A stretch of DNA of 5,865 nucleotides, taken from Immundisolibacteraceae bacterium. Lineage in GTDB: Bacteria; Pseudomonadota; Gammaproteobacteria; Immundisolibacterales; Immundisolibacteraceae. Both the position numbers and the translations under genes were made by a program. Of this stretch, positions 1 to 5,736 are shown in pieces. The stretch is from contig JAESTY010000023.1 in NCBI GenBank assembly GCA_016763355.1, forward strand, positions 1-5,865, read 5' to 3'. The notes beneath the pieces were generated by a model, which searched no databases, was not told the DNA's origin, and saw nothing but the letters and a program-made list of their open reading frames with translations. The first letter of the stretch is position 1; each line of letters begins with the position of its first letter.

Positions 1-157
1 AATGTCAAAAGGTATTAAGTTTGGTCGTAAACGTTCTATAAATAGAAATAAAGTTTTAGAACAAAGAAAACAAGGTGTAAGTGCTATCCAAATAGCTAAA
101 AATTTTAGAATAGCTAGATCAACAGTATATAAGCTACTTAAAGAAGAAGAATTTTAA
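1..157 (+). CDS. tnpR: Tn3-family serine resolvase, C-terminal end only (partial)
   Basis: The reading frame enters from outside the window and stops with TAA at 155-157; only about the last 51 codons are visible. They contain the junction motif IKFGRK, typical of the end of the resolvase/invertase catalytic domain. A compact helix-turn-helix of the HTH_7 type follows (GVSAIQIAKNF, then RIARSTVYKLL), and the protein ends KEEEF. In this family the segment binds res-site DNA while the missing N-terminal domain carries the catalytic serine and resolves cointegrates. An ATG happens to lie at 2-4, but it falls inside the conserved junction, so it is unlikely to be the true start. A Tn3-type terminus begins 11 bases after the stop, the expected place for the end of an element carrying tnpR at its edge. 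The last ten codons recur at 1688-1720. Identification is firm; whether the upstream part is intact cannot be seen. Confidence 0.9.
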   Translation, partial: MSKGIKFGRKRSINRNKVLEQRKQGVSAIQIAKNFRIARSTVYKLLKEEEF

Positions 158-168
158 ATATAAAATTC

Positions 169-206
169 CTTAACGTGAGTTTTCGTTCCGATGGACTTCA
201 AACCTC
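169..206 (-). repeat. Tn3-type 38-bp terminal inverted repeat, copy A (eroded outer end)
   Basis: The 38 bases match copies B (1732-1769) and C (5774-5811) at 35 positions. They carry the hallmark inner block of Tn3 ends, CTTAACGTGAGTTTTCG on the plus strand. The outer tip should read GGGGTCTGA on the minus strand, but here it reads GAGGTTTGA, so two changes lie in the bases nearest the cleavage site. The outer tip points right, so the element this end belonged to lies to the left, where tnpR is. The erosion suggests this end is no longer the working terminus and that copy B took over. Confidence 0.9.
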
Positions 207-245
207 TTTAAAAAGGAGATCCCTTGAATCTATCTTATATTTTTG

Positions 246-272
246 GCGGGGTTGAGGCAAAACTCCCCTTTT
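246..272 (+). terminator. Possible intrinsic terminator between copy A and the WG-repeat gene
   Basis: A GC-rich hairpin can form: GAG (254-256) pairs with CTC (263-265) around a GCAAAA loop. Beyond a two-base TT bulge, GGG (249-251) pairs with CCC (266-268). TTTT follows at once (269-272). It would stop transcription arriving from tnpR and isolate the cargo gene. The stem is short and bulged and the T tract is only four long, so the call is tentative; it could instead be a leader structure. The rest of 207-316 shows no clear promoter, only weak AT-rich candidates near 270-297. Confidence 0.4.
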
Positions 273-316
273 AGATTTAGAAGAAATAACATAAGATTTT
301 TAAAAAGGGTAAATAC

Positions 317-1687
317 TTGAAAAACTTTAATTATAGTACTCAAGATGAAATTGACCTAATTCAATTAGAATTGAGTTTGGAAAACGATTTAGATATATTA
401 TTTGAAACTGGCTTTAATCAATATGGTAGGGCTTTATGCTGGAGTAATTCTTCTCAACTACCGAGTAAAACTCAATGCGTTATTGATCAATCAGGTAAGG
501 TTATTTTTCAATCCGATTCATACTTAACAAAATATGAAAAATATGAATATTTGAATGCAGAAGATCAGCCTAGTTCTAAAAAAATAAAGAAACTAAAGCA
601 AAAATTAAAATGCCATGATATTACACCATTTAATCAAGGAGTTGCTGTAGCTCTCTATAGAAAAGTTTACCAAAACCCTGGTGCACCTCTAGAAATTGAT
701 AGAACTTTTTTTATAGACGGATTTAATTTTATTAATTTAAATGGAGAATTACAGTTTAAAAGTAATTTTCTTAAAGTCGCAGGTTATGCAGATGGCTGGT
801 TCCCAGTACAATTTGATGATAGGTCTTATCACTATATTGATGTAAATGAAAAGCAATTAACAAAAAGAGCACTACTTGAATTAAAGCCATTTGTAAATGG
901 TATATCAAGAGATGAAGATGGAAGATTAATAGATAGTAACAATAATAGACTTACTAATAAACCTATGAGTTTGGAGTTTATAGAAAGTAGACGAATAGCA
1001 TTAATAAAAAATAGAAATTACATCAACTTTATAAACTCACAAGGTATAAGGCTTTTGGAAAAGGATATAAATCTTAATCTTTTTAAGGGTATTCATGAGA
1101 TGAAGGAGTCACTTAGTAAGGTTTGTAATGGTATTATAACTTTAGTTACAGAAGATCTGGGAGTCCAGTATTTAAATATTGAAGGTAAGTTATTACTAAA
1201 TAAAACTTTTGATTTTGCTGAAGATCATAAATATTATAATGCTCTTCATTTTCACCAGTTTTATCAAGGTTTTGCAGCAGTAAAAACAAGTGATGGATAC
1301 AACTTTATAAATCAAAAAGGTCATTTTTTATTAAGACAAAGTAAAAAATCAGTAACTCCATTTTCTTATGGTTTGTCACTTGTTTGTGATCACTCCGGTA
1401 ATTATTCTTTTATAAATAGAATTGGAGAGATTCAGTTTCATTTAGAAGAGAGAGAAATAGATAATGTAAAATTTCTATTTGGACGAATTTTAATTTCCCC
1501 ATCTAAAAGTAAGAACATACTCTATAAGAGTAGATTTGTAATAGATTTGGATGGTAATTCGATATCAAAAACAAGACCTTCAATTTTATCTTACAAAACT
1601 CAAAAGGATCTTTTTTCAATCTATTGTGATGGACCAACCCCGACAAAAAACTTTAGTTTAGATTGGTGGGGACAACCACTGGTCTAG
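317..1687 (+). CDS. WG-repeat protein, transposon cargo
   Basis: A 456-residue protein built from diverged WG (KWG) repeats, a beta-rich motif usually seen as F-x-x-G-x-A-x-V followed by Y-x-F-I-n-x-x-G-x-x. Units are visible near residues 32-64 (YGRALC, VIDQSGKVIF), 103-148 (PFNQGVAVAL, FNFINLNGELQF), 155-180, 234-247 (NYINFINSQGIRLL), 283-295 (VQYLNIEGKLLL), 315-339 (FYQGFAAV, YNFINQKGHFLL) and 349-374 (FSYGLSLV, YSFINRIGEIQF). The signature tryptophan-glycine is mostly replaced. No signal peptide, membrane segment or catalytic motif is seen, so the product is probably cytoplasmic. WG repeats are thought to mediate interactions and have no single known role; no function is assigned here. 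The start is TTG with AAAGGG eight bases upstream; an in-frame stop at 287-289 leaves no ATG alternative. The gene lies alone between Tn3-type termini A and B, and its TAG stop touches the duplicated resolvase tail, marking it as captured cargo. Confidence 0.85.
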   Translation: MKNFNYSTQDEIDLIQLELSLENDLDILFETGFNQYGRALCWSNSSQLPSKTQCVIDQSGKVIFQSDSYLTKYEKYEYLNAEDQPSSKKIKKLKQKLKCHDITPFNQGVAVALYRKVYQNPGAPLEIDRTFFIDGFNFINLNGELQFKSNFLKVAGYADGWFPVQFDDRSYHYIDVNEKQLTKRALLELKPFVNGISRDEDGRLIDSNNNRLTNKPMSLEFIESRRIALIKNRNYINFINSQGIRLLEKDINLNLFKGIHEMKESLSKVCNGIITLVTEDLGVQYLNIEGKLLLNKTFDFAEDHKYYNALHFHQFYQGFAAVKTSDGYNFINQKGHFLLRQSKKSVTPFSYGLSLVCDHSGNYSFINRIGEIQFHLEEREIDNVKFLFGRILISPSKSKNILYKSRFVIDLDGNSISKTRPSILSYKTQKDLFSIYCDGPTPTKNFSLDWWGQPLV

Positions 1688-1720
1688 CTGTATAAGTTAC
1701 TTAAAGAAGAAGAATTTTAA
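1688..1720 (+). pseudogene. tnpR: Duplicated 3' tail of the resolvase gene
   Basis: These ten codons plus TAA read LYKLLKEEEF and match the last codons of the resolvase at 125-157 (VYKLLKEEEF), with scattered base changes (CTG for GTA, TTA for CTA). The match continues without a gap through the intergenic 11 bases into the terminus, at a constant offset of 1563 bases. No resolvase catalytic sequence precedes it; instead the WG-repeat gene stops at 1685-1687, in the same frame. It is therefore a non-functional scar of the event that placed the cargo gene between two transposon ends. Confidence 0.85.
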
Positions 1721-1731
1721 ATATAAAATTC

Positions 1732-1769
1732 CTTAACGTGAGTTTTCGTACCGATGGACTTCAGACCCC
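1732..1769 (-). repeat. Tn3-type 38-bp terminal inverted repeat, copy B (intact)
   Basis: Read on the minus strand it begins GGGGTCTGA and ends ACGAAAACTCACGTTAAG. By my hand alignment to the Tn3 (TEM-transposon) end as I remember it, 32 of 38 positions agree; the differences fall in the middle. It is identical to copy C and has the same orientation, outer tip to the right. Tn3 transposition normally leaves a 5-bp target duplication. The five bases outside (GGAGA) do not match those outside A or C, so no simple insertion unit is defined inside the window. Confidence 0.93.
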
Positions 1770-1819
1770 GGAGAGAATTAGTAAGTATGTAAAAACGCTA
1801 GATAGAGAAGAACCTTCTA

Positions 1820-1861
1820 GTTTGTGATTTGTTCTTAGGTTTTGACAAACAAGATACAAAC
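1820..1861. repeat. Imperfect inverted repeat outside copy B
   Basis: GTTTGT (1820-1825) pairs with ACAAAC (1856-1861). After a three-base internal loop, TTGTT (1829-1833) pairs with AACAA (1848-1852); the apical loop is 14 bases. It could be a protein-binding site, for example a recombinase or regulator site, or a weak transcriptional stop. There is no adjacent gene to decide between these. Confidence 0.35.
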
Positions 1862-1894
1862 AGGGGAGTCTCGACTTCCAGATCAAGAACTATG

Positions 1895-1910
1895 CACAAC
1901 CAAAGTTGTG
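1895..1910. promoter_or_regulatory. Small palindrome upstream of the cyclase-remnant promoter
   Basis: CACAAC and GTTGTG form a perfect six-base inverted repeat around a CAAA loop. It ends 20 bases before an extended -10 element, in the -35 region. That placement suits an operator, but a chance hairpin is possible. Confidence 0.35.
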
Positions 1911-1930
1911 TAGGATTAAATTTAACAGAG

Positions 1931-1939
1931 TGATATAAT
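1931..1939 (+). promoter_or_regulatory. Extended -10 promoter ahead of the cyclase remnant
   Basis: TGATATAAT is a perfect extended -10 (TG, one base, TATAAT). No good -35 box stands at the usual distance, which extended -10 promoters often do not need. Transcription would start near 1946. A GGAG Shine-Dalgarno at 1977-1980 follows, ten bases before the remnant begins. This is the expected layout of a functional gene start and supports reading 1990-2083 as former coding sequence. Confidence 0.6.
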
Positions 1940-1989
1940 CAAACGCTAAATAAGGAATACATTGAAGGCGTTAAATGGAGTAGAACCAC

Positions 1990-2083
1990 ATATCTTATGA
2001 TTATATAGCTAGTTTTAATCGCATTGATTCAATACTTAATGAATCTAATAACTCTTTTGAAGATCTTTCAGAGATTCCAGTTA
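1990..2083 (+). pseudogene. Truncated N-terminus of a Pycsar-type nucleotide cyclase (PycC-like)
   Basis: Read from 1990, the plus strand gives ISYDYIASFNRIDSIL followed by NESNNSFEDLSEIPVRK. Intact PycC cyclases, as I recall the family, open with a comparable segment: an R-I-x-x-I stretch, an acidic F-E-[ED]-x linker and I-P-S-R-D-K-L-T. The class III cyclase core with its metal-binding aspartates comes next. PycC makes cyclic UMP or CMP on phage infection and activates a partner effector. Here likeness ends after IPVRK, where the sequence meets the end of the converging SUMF1 gene. The frame stays open to 2219 but only as antisense of that gene. The first codon is ATA nine bases after GGAG, which suggests a lost ATG start. 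No cyclase core or effector gene remains in the window. Identification rests on recalled family sequence over about 33 codons; it could be another gene fragment. Confidence 0.5.
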
Positions 2084-2089
2084 GAAAAA

Positions 2090-2983
2090 TCAGTGTGTTG
2101 CAAGTAAACGAAAGCCTATATGGGAGTATCCTTCTTTTAGCTTTTTACTATCTCGATACGAAAGATGTAGATTATACCCACGATGACTCCATGCTCCTCC
2201 TCGATATATTCGCCGACTAAACATTGTTGTATTTACAGGGTCTATCTGATGAATAGTTCTATTGTTATCTCCAATTTTAAGATAATAATCATGACACCAT
2301 TCAGCTACATTACCATGTACATCATATAGACCAAATTTATTAGGCATATAAGAACCTACTTCAACCGTTTTTTTTCGATAAACTTTTCTACGATTTTTTC
2401 GTGGAGTATTTTTGAAGGTAAATAAGGATTTTTCTGTATCAGGATAAGAGAAATAGCCATTAAAATTAGCCTTATATGGATTTATACTATCTCCAAAAGT
2501 AAAGCTAGTAATTGCACCTGCACGAGCTGAATATTCCCACTCTGCTTCCGTAGGTAACCTAAAGCATCCACTTGGCACTGCATTTACCCCTAATTTATCT
2601 ACTAAACTTAAAGTATCTGGATTATTGCAAGTTACTATTTTATTTAATTCTATTATAAATGTTTGTACATCTAGCCAACTTACATTTTCTACAGGTAAAT
2701 TATTTCCTTTAAAATGGCTTGGATTTTCACCCAAAATATCTCTCCACTGCTTTTGAGTTACTTCGTATTTCCCTATATAAAAAGAATTTGATATTGTTAC
2801 TTTGTGTTGAGGTATTTGGTTTCGGTTTAACATATTTTCTAGTTTAGGCATGCCCATTATGAAGTCACTTGCAGAAATTTCTGTCATTTTCATATTTTTT
2901 AGCATTAAATGAAATGGAACCGATTTACTATTTTCTGTAAAATTACTATGTATAATTAATGTAAAAAATATAATATATTTCAT
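2090..2983 (-). CDS. SUMF1 (FGE-sulfatase) domain protein lacking the catalytic cysteines
   Basis: A 297-residue protein with the full SUMF1/C-type-lectin-like fold signature. In order: FIMG (41-44), YIGKYEVTQKQWRDIL (69-84), PVENVSW (97-103), FRLPTEAEWEYSARAG (141-156), GLYDVHGNVAEWCHDYY (218-234), RRIYRGGAWSHRGYN (258-271), YRDS (276-279) and GFRLL (290-294). Formylglycine-generating enzymes need a cysteine pair just after the RGGAW/S motif; here that stretch has none. True sulfatase activation is therefore unlikely, and a structural, binding or other SUMF1 role fits better. Residues 1-12 are hydrophobic and may be a weak signal peptide, without a lipobox. ATG is preceded by AAGGA eight bases upstream. 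The gene starts 39 bases after the 204-aa exported-protein gene and is the last of a three-gene leftward operon. The 192-205 stretch is unusually basic. It ends tail-to-tail against the cyclase remnant. Confidence 0.85.
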   Translation of the reverse strand: MKYIIFFTLIIHSNFTENSKSVPFHLMLKNMKMTEISASDFIMGMPKLENMLNRNQIPQHKVTISNSFYIGKYEVTQKQWRDILGENPSHFKGNNLPVENVSWLDVQTFIIELNKIVTCNNPDTLSLVDKLGVNAVPSGCFRLPTEAEWEYSARAGAITSFTFGDSINPYKANFNGYFSYPDTEKSLFTFKNTPRKNRRKVYRKKTVEVGSYMPNKFGLYDVHGNVAEWCHDYYLKIGDNNRTIHQIDPVNTTMFSRRIYRGGAWSHRGYNLHLSYRDSKKLKEGYSHIGFRLLATH

Positions 2984-3022
2984 TTATTTTTTCCTTGAAG
3001 ATTATTACTCTATAATTCAAAA

Positions 3023-3637
3023 TTAACGAGAGTAAGGGATTTTGATTCCTTTTAATCTTTTATTTAAAAGTTGACTTTGTTCATGATCAGAAAGAGTAAT
3101 AGGGTCGCTAGATATTTCAAGGGAAATAGTTTGGATAGTTATCGTTTCTTGATCATTTTGATCTTTATTTCTTAAGACCTTGCTGGCGATTGTATTAAAG
3201 CTTGGTAAGATATTTTTAGATGAATCTTTTAAAACTAAAGATAAATTAGAATTTGTATCTATTATTTTTTGCGCAAGGTTTCCACTTAAAGTCATTCGAA
3301 AATCGTAGATAGTTCCACTTTCCAAAGTGTTAATCATGGTTTTTCTTGTTGAAATCGAGGCCATTCCTATGAGGCTAGAACTTTCTATATTTGTAAAATG
3401 AAATAAAGTACTAAATGGAGCTTTTTTGGATACGGAGTGTGTCTTTTTGCTAATGGTTTTATGAGAAATTTGAGTGTTTGTGCAATAAGCACTTTTGCTA
3501 GAGATTTGAAAACATTGTTGTTCTACTTCTTTGTTAATAACGTAACTATAGAAGTAAGTGTCATTTTGTGCCAAAGTATTCTGTATCAATAAGCTAAAAA
3601 GAATTAAATAAATTTTATATTCCATAAATAGTTCCAT
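3023..3637 (-). CDS. Small exported protein of unknown function
   Basis: I do not recognise this 204-residue protein. Residues 6-23 (EYKIYLILFSLLIQNTLA) form a typical signal peptide with likely cleavage before QNDTYF, so the mature part would be periplasmic or secreted. The rest is polar, Ser/Thr/Lys-rich and without further membrane segments; only two cysteines are present (42 and 52), possibly a disulfide. The first ATG has no Shine-Dalgarno, only an A/T tract before it. The second ATG, at 3625-3623, has GGA seven to eight bases upstream and begins directly with MEYK plus the hydrophobic run, so a 200-residue product is the better start. It lies 39 bases downstream of the DUF805 gene and 39 bases upstream of the SUMF1 gene. 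This suggests co-expression with, and perhaps a shared envelope role alongside, the SUMF1 protein. Confidence 0.7.
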   Translation of the reverse strand: MELFMEYKIYLILFSLLIQNTLAQNDTYFYSYVINKEVEQQCFQISSKSAYCTNTQISHKTISKKTHSVSKKAPFSTLFHFTNIESSSLIGMASISTRKTMINTLESGTIYDFRMTLSGNLAQKIIDTNSNLSLVLKDSSKNILPSFNTIASKVLRNKDQNDQETITIQTISLEISSDPITLSDHEQSQLLNKRLKGIKIPYSR

Positions 3638-3676
3638 TTTTTTAAAAAACTGTTTTGTAATTAAAGATAGATATAT

Positions 3677-4009
3677 TTATAAGGTGCTGCTAGTTTTTGT
3701 AGGAGCTAACCATATGTATAAAGCCGGAAGAAGACCAGCTAAAGGTATAAACATAGATAAATATAATAGTATTTGGTAGTGTAGCTTATAAATACCAATA
3801 TCATTAGTTCGTTTACAAGCAACATTGAAAGAAATATAAAGAAGCCCAAGAATAGCTACCGGAAATAAGAGTTTCATAGAAGTAGACTCTGCCTGCATGA
3901 GAAACTCTAAAAACTTTATAGGTACTAGTAAAAATGCTGTTGAGAAGAAATACGTAGATCGTCCAATATTCCCCTCTCTGCTAAAGTAAATATATAAAAT
4001 GTCATTCAT
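3677..4009 (-). CDS. DUF805 family inner-membrane protein
   Basis: A 110-residue membrane protein. It opens with YFSREGNIGRSTYFFS, the DUF805 signature (F-x-G-R-x-x-R-x-x-Y/F), and has the second family motif ACKRTNDIG (64-72; usually C-x-K-R-x-H/N-D-I-G). Hydrophobic segments lie near residues 22-38, 46-63 and 77-103. It ends close after the last segment, the usual family length. The molecular function of DUF805 proteins is unknown. ATG at 4009 has AAGGAAG four bases upstream. A near-consensus promoter lies about 45 bases upstream, so this is the first gene of the leftward operon that continues into the exported protein and the SUMF1 protein. Confidence 0.85.
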   Translation of the reverse strand: MNDILYIYFSREGNIGRSTYFFSTAFLLVPIKFLEFLMQAESTSMKLLFPVAILGLLYISFNVACKRTNDIGIYKLHYQILLYLSMFIPLAGLLPALYIWLAPTKTSSTL

Positions 4010-4053
4010 AGAGCTTCCTTTATTCTCATATATTACTATCTATAAGTTGATGG

Positions 4054-4082
4054 ACTATAATAACACAATTAATTATTGTCAA
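4054..4082 (-). promoter_or_regulatory. Near-consensus sigma-70 promoter of the leftward operon
   Basis: On the minus strand, TTGACA (4082-4077) and TATAGT (4059-4054) are separated by exactly 17 bases. The start would be near 4047, giving a leader of under 40 bases to the DUF805 ATG. The quality implies strong, largely activator-independent transcription. Confidence 0.85.
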
Positions 4083-4086
4083 GTAT

Positions 4087-4104
4087 TCGCTCAAATCAGA
4101 GCGA
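4087..4104. promoter_or_regulatory. Inverted repeat directly upstream of the -35 box, possible operator
   Basis: TCGCTC and GAGCGA form a perfect six-base inverted repeat around AAATCA, starting five bases upstream of TTGACA. The position suits a regulator-binding site. There is no regulator gene nearby to pair it with. Confidence 0.4.
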
Positions 4105-4157
4105 TATGAGGTTTTGATAAAATTAAACCAAATGTTCCGAAAATTTTAAAAAAACTC

Positions 4158-4203
4158 TAAATCCTTCAAAATAACTTGTATACGAGCTATTTTGAGGGGT
4201 TTA
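4158..4203. terminator. Long hairpin, probable bidirectional terminator
   Basis: The two arms (4158-4178 and 4183-4203) pair over 21 positions with one mismatch (4174/4187) and three T-G wobbles around a TATA loop. For leftward RNA the stem is followed, three bases on, by seven T on the minus strand (4154-4148), the form of an intrinsic terminator. For rightward RNA the wobbles are G-U pairs, so the stem is stronger, but no long T tract follows. It would shield the operon promoter from transcription leaving the insertion sequence. A recombination or protein-binding role cannot be excluded. Confidence 0.6.
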
Positions 4204-4215
4204 AGGTTTGTAAAC

Positions 4216-4258
4216 GCAATTTAGAAGTGTCCTCATCTCTGCAATTTAGAAATGTCCT
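4216..4258. repeat. Direct repeat at the left end of the insertion sequence
   Basis: GCAATTTAGAAGTGTCCT (4216-4233) and GCAATTTAGAAATGTCCT (4241-4258) differ at one base and are 25 bases apart. Tandem units of this kind at IS ends are usually transposase-binding sites. The first unit starts 12 bases outside the terminus inferred from the inverted repeats. The right end has the inner unit but only the TGTCCT part of the outer one. Confidence 0.8.
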
Positions 4259-5712
4259 ATTTACACAAGTTAACAAAAGCTAATATATCTAGGCTATTTA
4301 CCAATTTCCAACTCCATATTTTTAGCTATTTTTTTCCTTATCTTTGTAGTACTTATCTCACCTAAATGTTGTCTTGATGGTGAACTTCTGCTTCTTTGCT
4401 CATCTCTAATTTCCTGCTTTTTCTTTACATATTTTAATACAGAACCTAATCTTTTATTTTCAACTATCTGACCTTGGTCTACTTTTTGTAATTTATCAAA
4501 AGCTCTAAACTCCAATTGTTTATTTTTATACTTTATCTTGATAGACCCATCATGATAATCAAAGACCAAAACCCTATGATTAGCTATCTTTCTAGTGGCT
4601 ATAGAATCCTTGATCATATATAAAACCTTGTCATATTGTAAGGTTAAATTGAATGATAGGGTTCTTTCTTCTTGCCAAGAAAATATCTCATTCAAATCCT
4701 CATTAGCTACTAATTCTCTATGAATATTTTTAGGGTTAACTGCTTCTTTTGCAAATTTGGTATTGAAGGCATTCATAAACTCAGGAAGGTATTTATTGCC
4801 TTCTTCCATACTAGATATACCAATCAATCTCATCTCTTTAATTAATCGATCCTGAAGGGTTCTATTTGCTCTTTCAACGCGACCCTTAGCTTGTGGAGTA
4901 TTAGCACAAATAATATCTATATTTAAGTCATCTAAGGATCTACCATACTGTGTTAAACCAGCTCCAGAGTTTTTATTTGTTCGAAAAACACTATGCTTAT
5001 CACTATAAAAAGCTACGGGTTTCCCATGATTATTTAAATATCTTTTAGTCGAATTAAAGTATGTAAATGTTGACTCTGATTGAACAAATTGACACTCCAT
5101 CAGCTTGCCTGTGGCATCATCTATGAAAACTAAAAGGGTACATTTATCTGCTCTGCCTTCAAACCAATCATGTGGTGAACCATCAATTTGGATTAATTCT
5201 CCATAGCATTCTCGGCGATTTCTTGGCTGATAAGCACGCTTCAATCTGTGAGCTCTAGGTATCCAAATTTCAGCTTCAATCATCCACTTTCTAAGGGTTT
5301 CAACGGATAATAAAACTTTATGATTTTCTCTTAGCTTTTCACAAGCAAAAGTTGGTTTGAAATCAGGATAATATTGTCTAATATAAGTCAGAGTCAAATC
5401 TTTGAGAGAGTCTGAAAACTTTCGATTTCCGATTCCTCCACGCTTTTTACTAATTAATCCTTTGGCTCCATCTGATAGATATTTCTTTTTTAGACGCCTG
5501 ATTTGTCTAATACTCAATCCTAACTGTACAGATGCTTCACTCTCTACTAAAGACTTTTCGATTAGCCTCTTTATTATTTCTATGCGATTTAACTCTTTAT
5601 GACTCATTGTAATAATGTCCTTCATTTTCAGTCCTTTTAAAAATGCTTATTCTAAAAAAACTATTGTAGATTAATTTGAAATAGGACATCTCTAAATTGG
5701 AGAAAGAGGACA
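4228..5712 (-). mobile_element. IS1202-type (ISNCY family) insertion sequence, complete
   Basis: About 1485 bases bounded by imperfect inverted repeats of about 35 bases: left 4228-4262, right 5679-5712. Both begin TGTCCTC and share CAATTTAGA and, further in, ATGTCCTATTT. One transposase gene fills the interior and reads leftward. Bases immediately outside the two ends (AGAAG and TTAAC) do not match. No target duplication of short or long form is seen, suggesting loss of one flank by recombination or deletion after insertion. The exact tips carry an uncertainty of a few bases, more on the left, where a repeat unit extends outward. Confidence 0.85.
4294..5625 (-). CDS. IS1202-type DDE transposase, full length
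   Basis: A 443-residue transposase that cuts and joins the IS ends. Residues about 15-55 form a helix-turn-helix (SEASVQLGLSIRQIRRLKKKY) that should bind the terminal repeats. An rve-type catalytic core follows with D148 (IQIDGSPHDWF), D209 (FYSDKHSVFR) and E251 (GRVERANRTLQDRL); the second and third are 42 positions apart. The C-terminal 60 residues are highly basic. Length and motif order fit the IS1202 group, and no frameshift or stop interrupts it, so it is probably active. ATG at 5625 has AGGA seven bases upstream. A second ATG six codons in (MSHKEL) also has AAGGA and is an alternative start. It is transcribed towards the long hairpin at 4158-4203. Confidence 0.93.
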   Translation of the reverse strand: MKDIITMSHKELNRIEIIKRLIEKSLVESEASVQLGLSIRQIRRLKKKYLSDGAKGLISKKRGGIGNRKFSDSLKDLTLTYIRQYYPDFKPTFACEKLRENHKVLLSVETLRKWMIEAEIWIPRAHRLKRAYQPRNRRECYGELIQIDGSPHDWFEGRADKCTLLVFIDDATGKLMECQFVQSESTFTYFNSTKRYLNNHGKPVAFYSDKHSVFRTNKNSGAGLTQYGRSLDDLNIDIICANTPQAKGRVERANRTLQDRLIKEMRLIGISSMEEGNKYLPEFMNAFNTKFAKEAVNPKNIHRELVANEDLNEIFSWQEERTLSFNLTLQYDKVLYMIKDSIATRKIANHRVLVFDYHDGSIKIKYKNKQLEFRAFDKLQKVDQGQIVENKRLGSVLKYVKKKQEIRDEQRSRSSPSRQHLGEISTTKIRKKIAKNMELEIGK

Positions 5713-5736
5713 TTAACACTTTGGACTTACATTTTT

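Noticed and set aside
169..206. Cloning-vector contamination, because the 38-bp repeats resemble the sequence beside bla in pBR322/pUC vectors
   Set aside because: That vector sequence is itself the Tn3 end. The copies here differ from it at several middle positions, and no bla or ColE1 origin sequence follows.
284..311. Second dif-like site (AAATAACATAA as XerD half-site)
   Set aside because: The opposite arm (TAAAAAGGGTA) agrees with a XerC half-site at only about three positions and overlaps the Shine-Dalgarno of the WG-repeat gene.
1793..1973. Recurring AACGCTA motifs (1794-1800, 1942-1948, reverse at 5828-5834) as res subsites or integron attC boxes
   Set aside because: The motif is too short, the spacing is irregular, and the paired core boxes expected of attC or three-subsite res are missing.
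2084..2219. Continuation of the cyclase-remnant frame past IPVRK to a stop at 2217-2219
   Set aside because: These bases encode the conserved C-terminus of the SUMF1 protein on the other strand, and the plus-strand residues no longer resemble a cyclase.
2090..2250. Variable region of a diversity-generating retroelement target, since such targets often end in this SUMF1/C-type-lectin fold (RGGAW to GFRLL)
   Set aside because: No reverse transcriptase, accessory gene or template repeat is present in the window, and no near-duplicate of this C-terminal segment was seen.
5402..5602. A 66-codon plus-strand open frame
   Set aside because: It lies entirely antisense to the conserved N-terminal part of the transposase and has no family signature or ribosome site.
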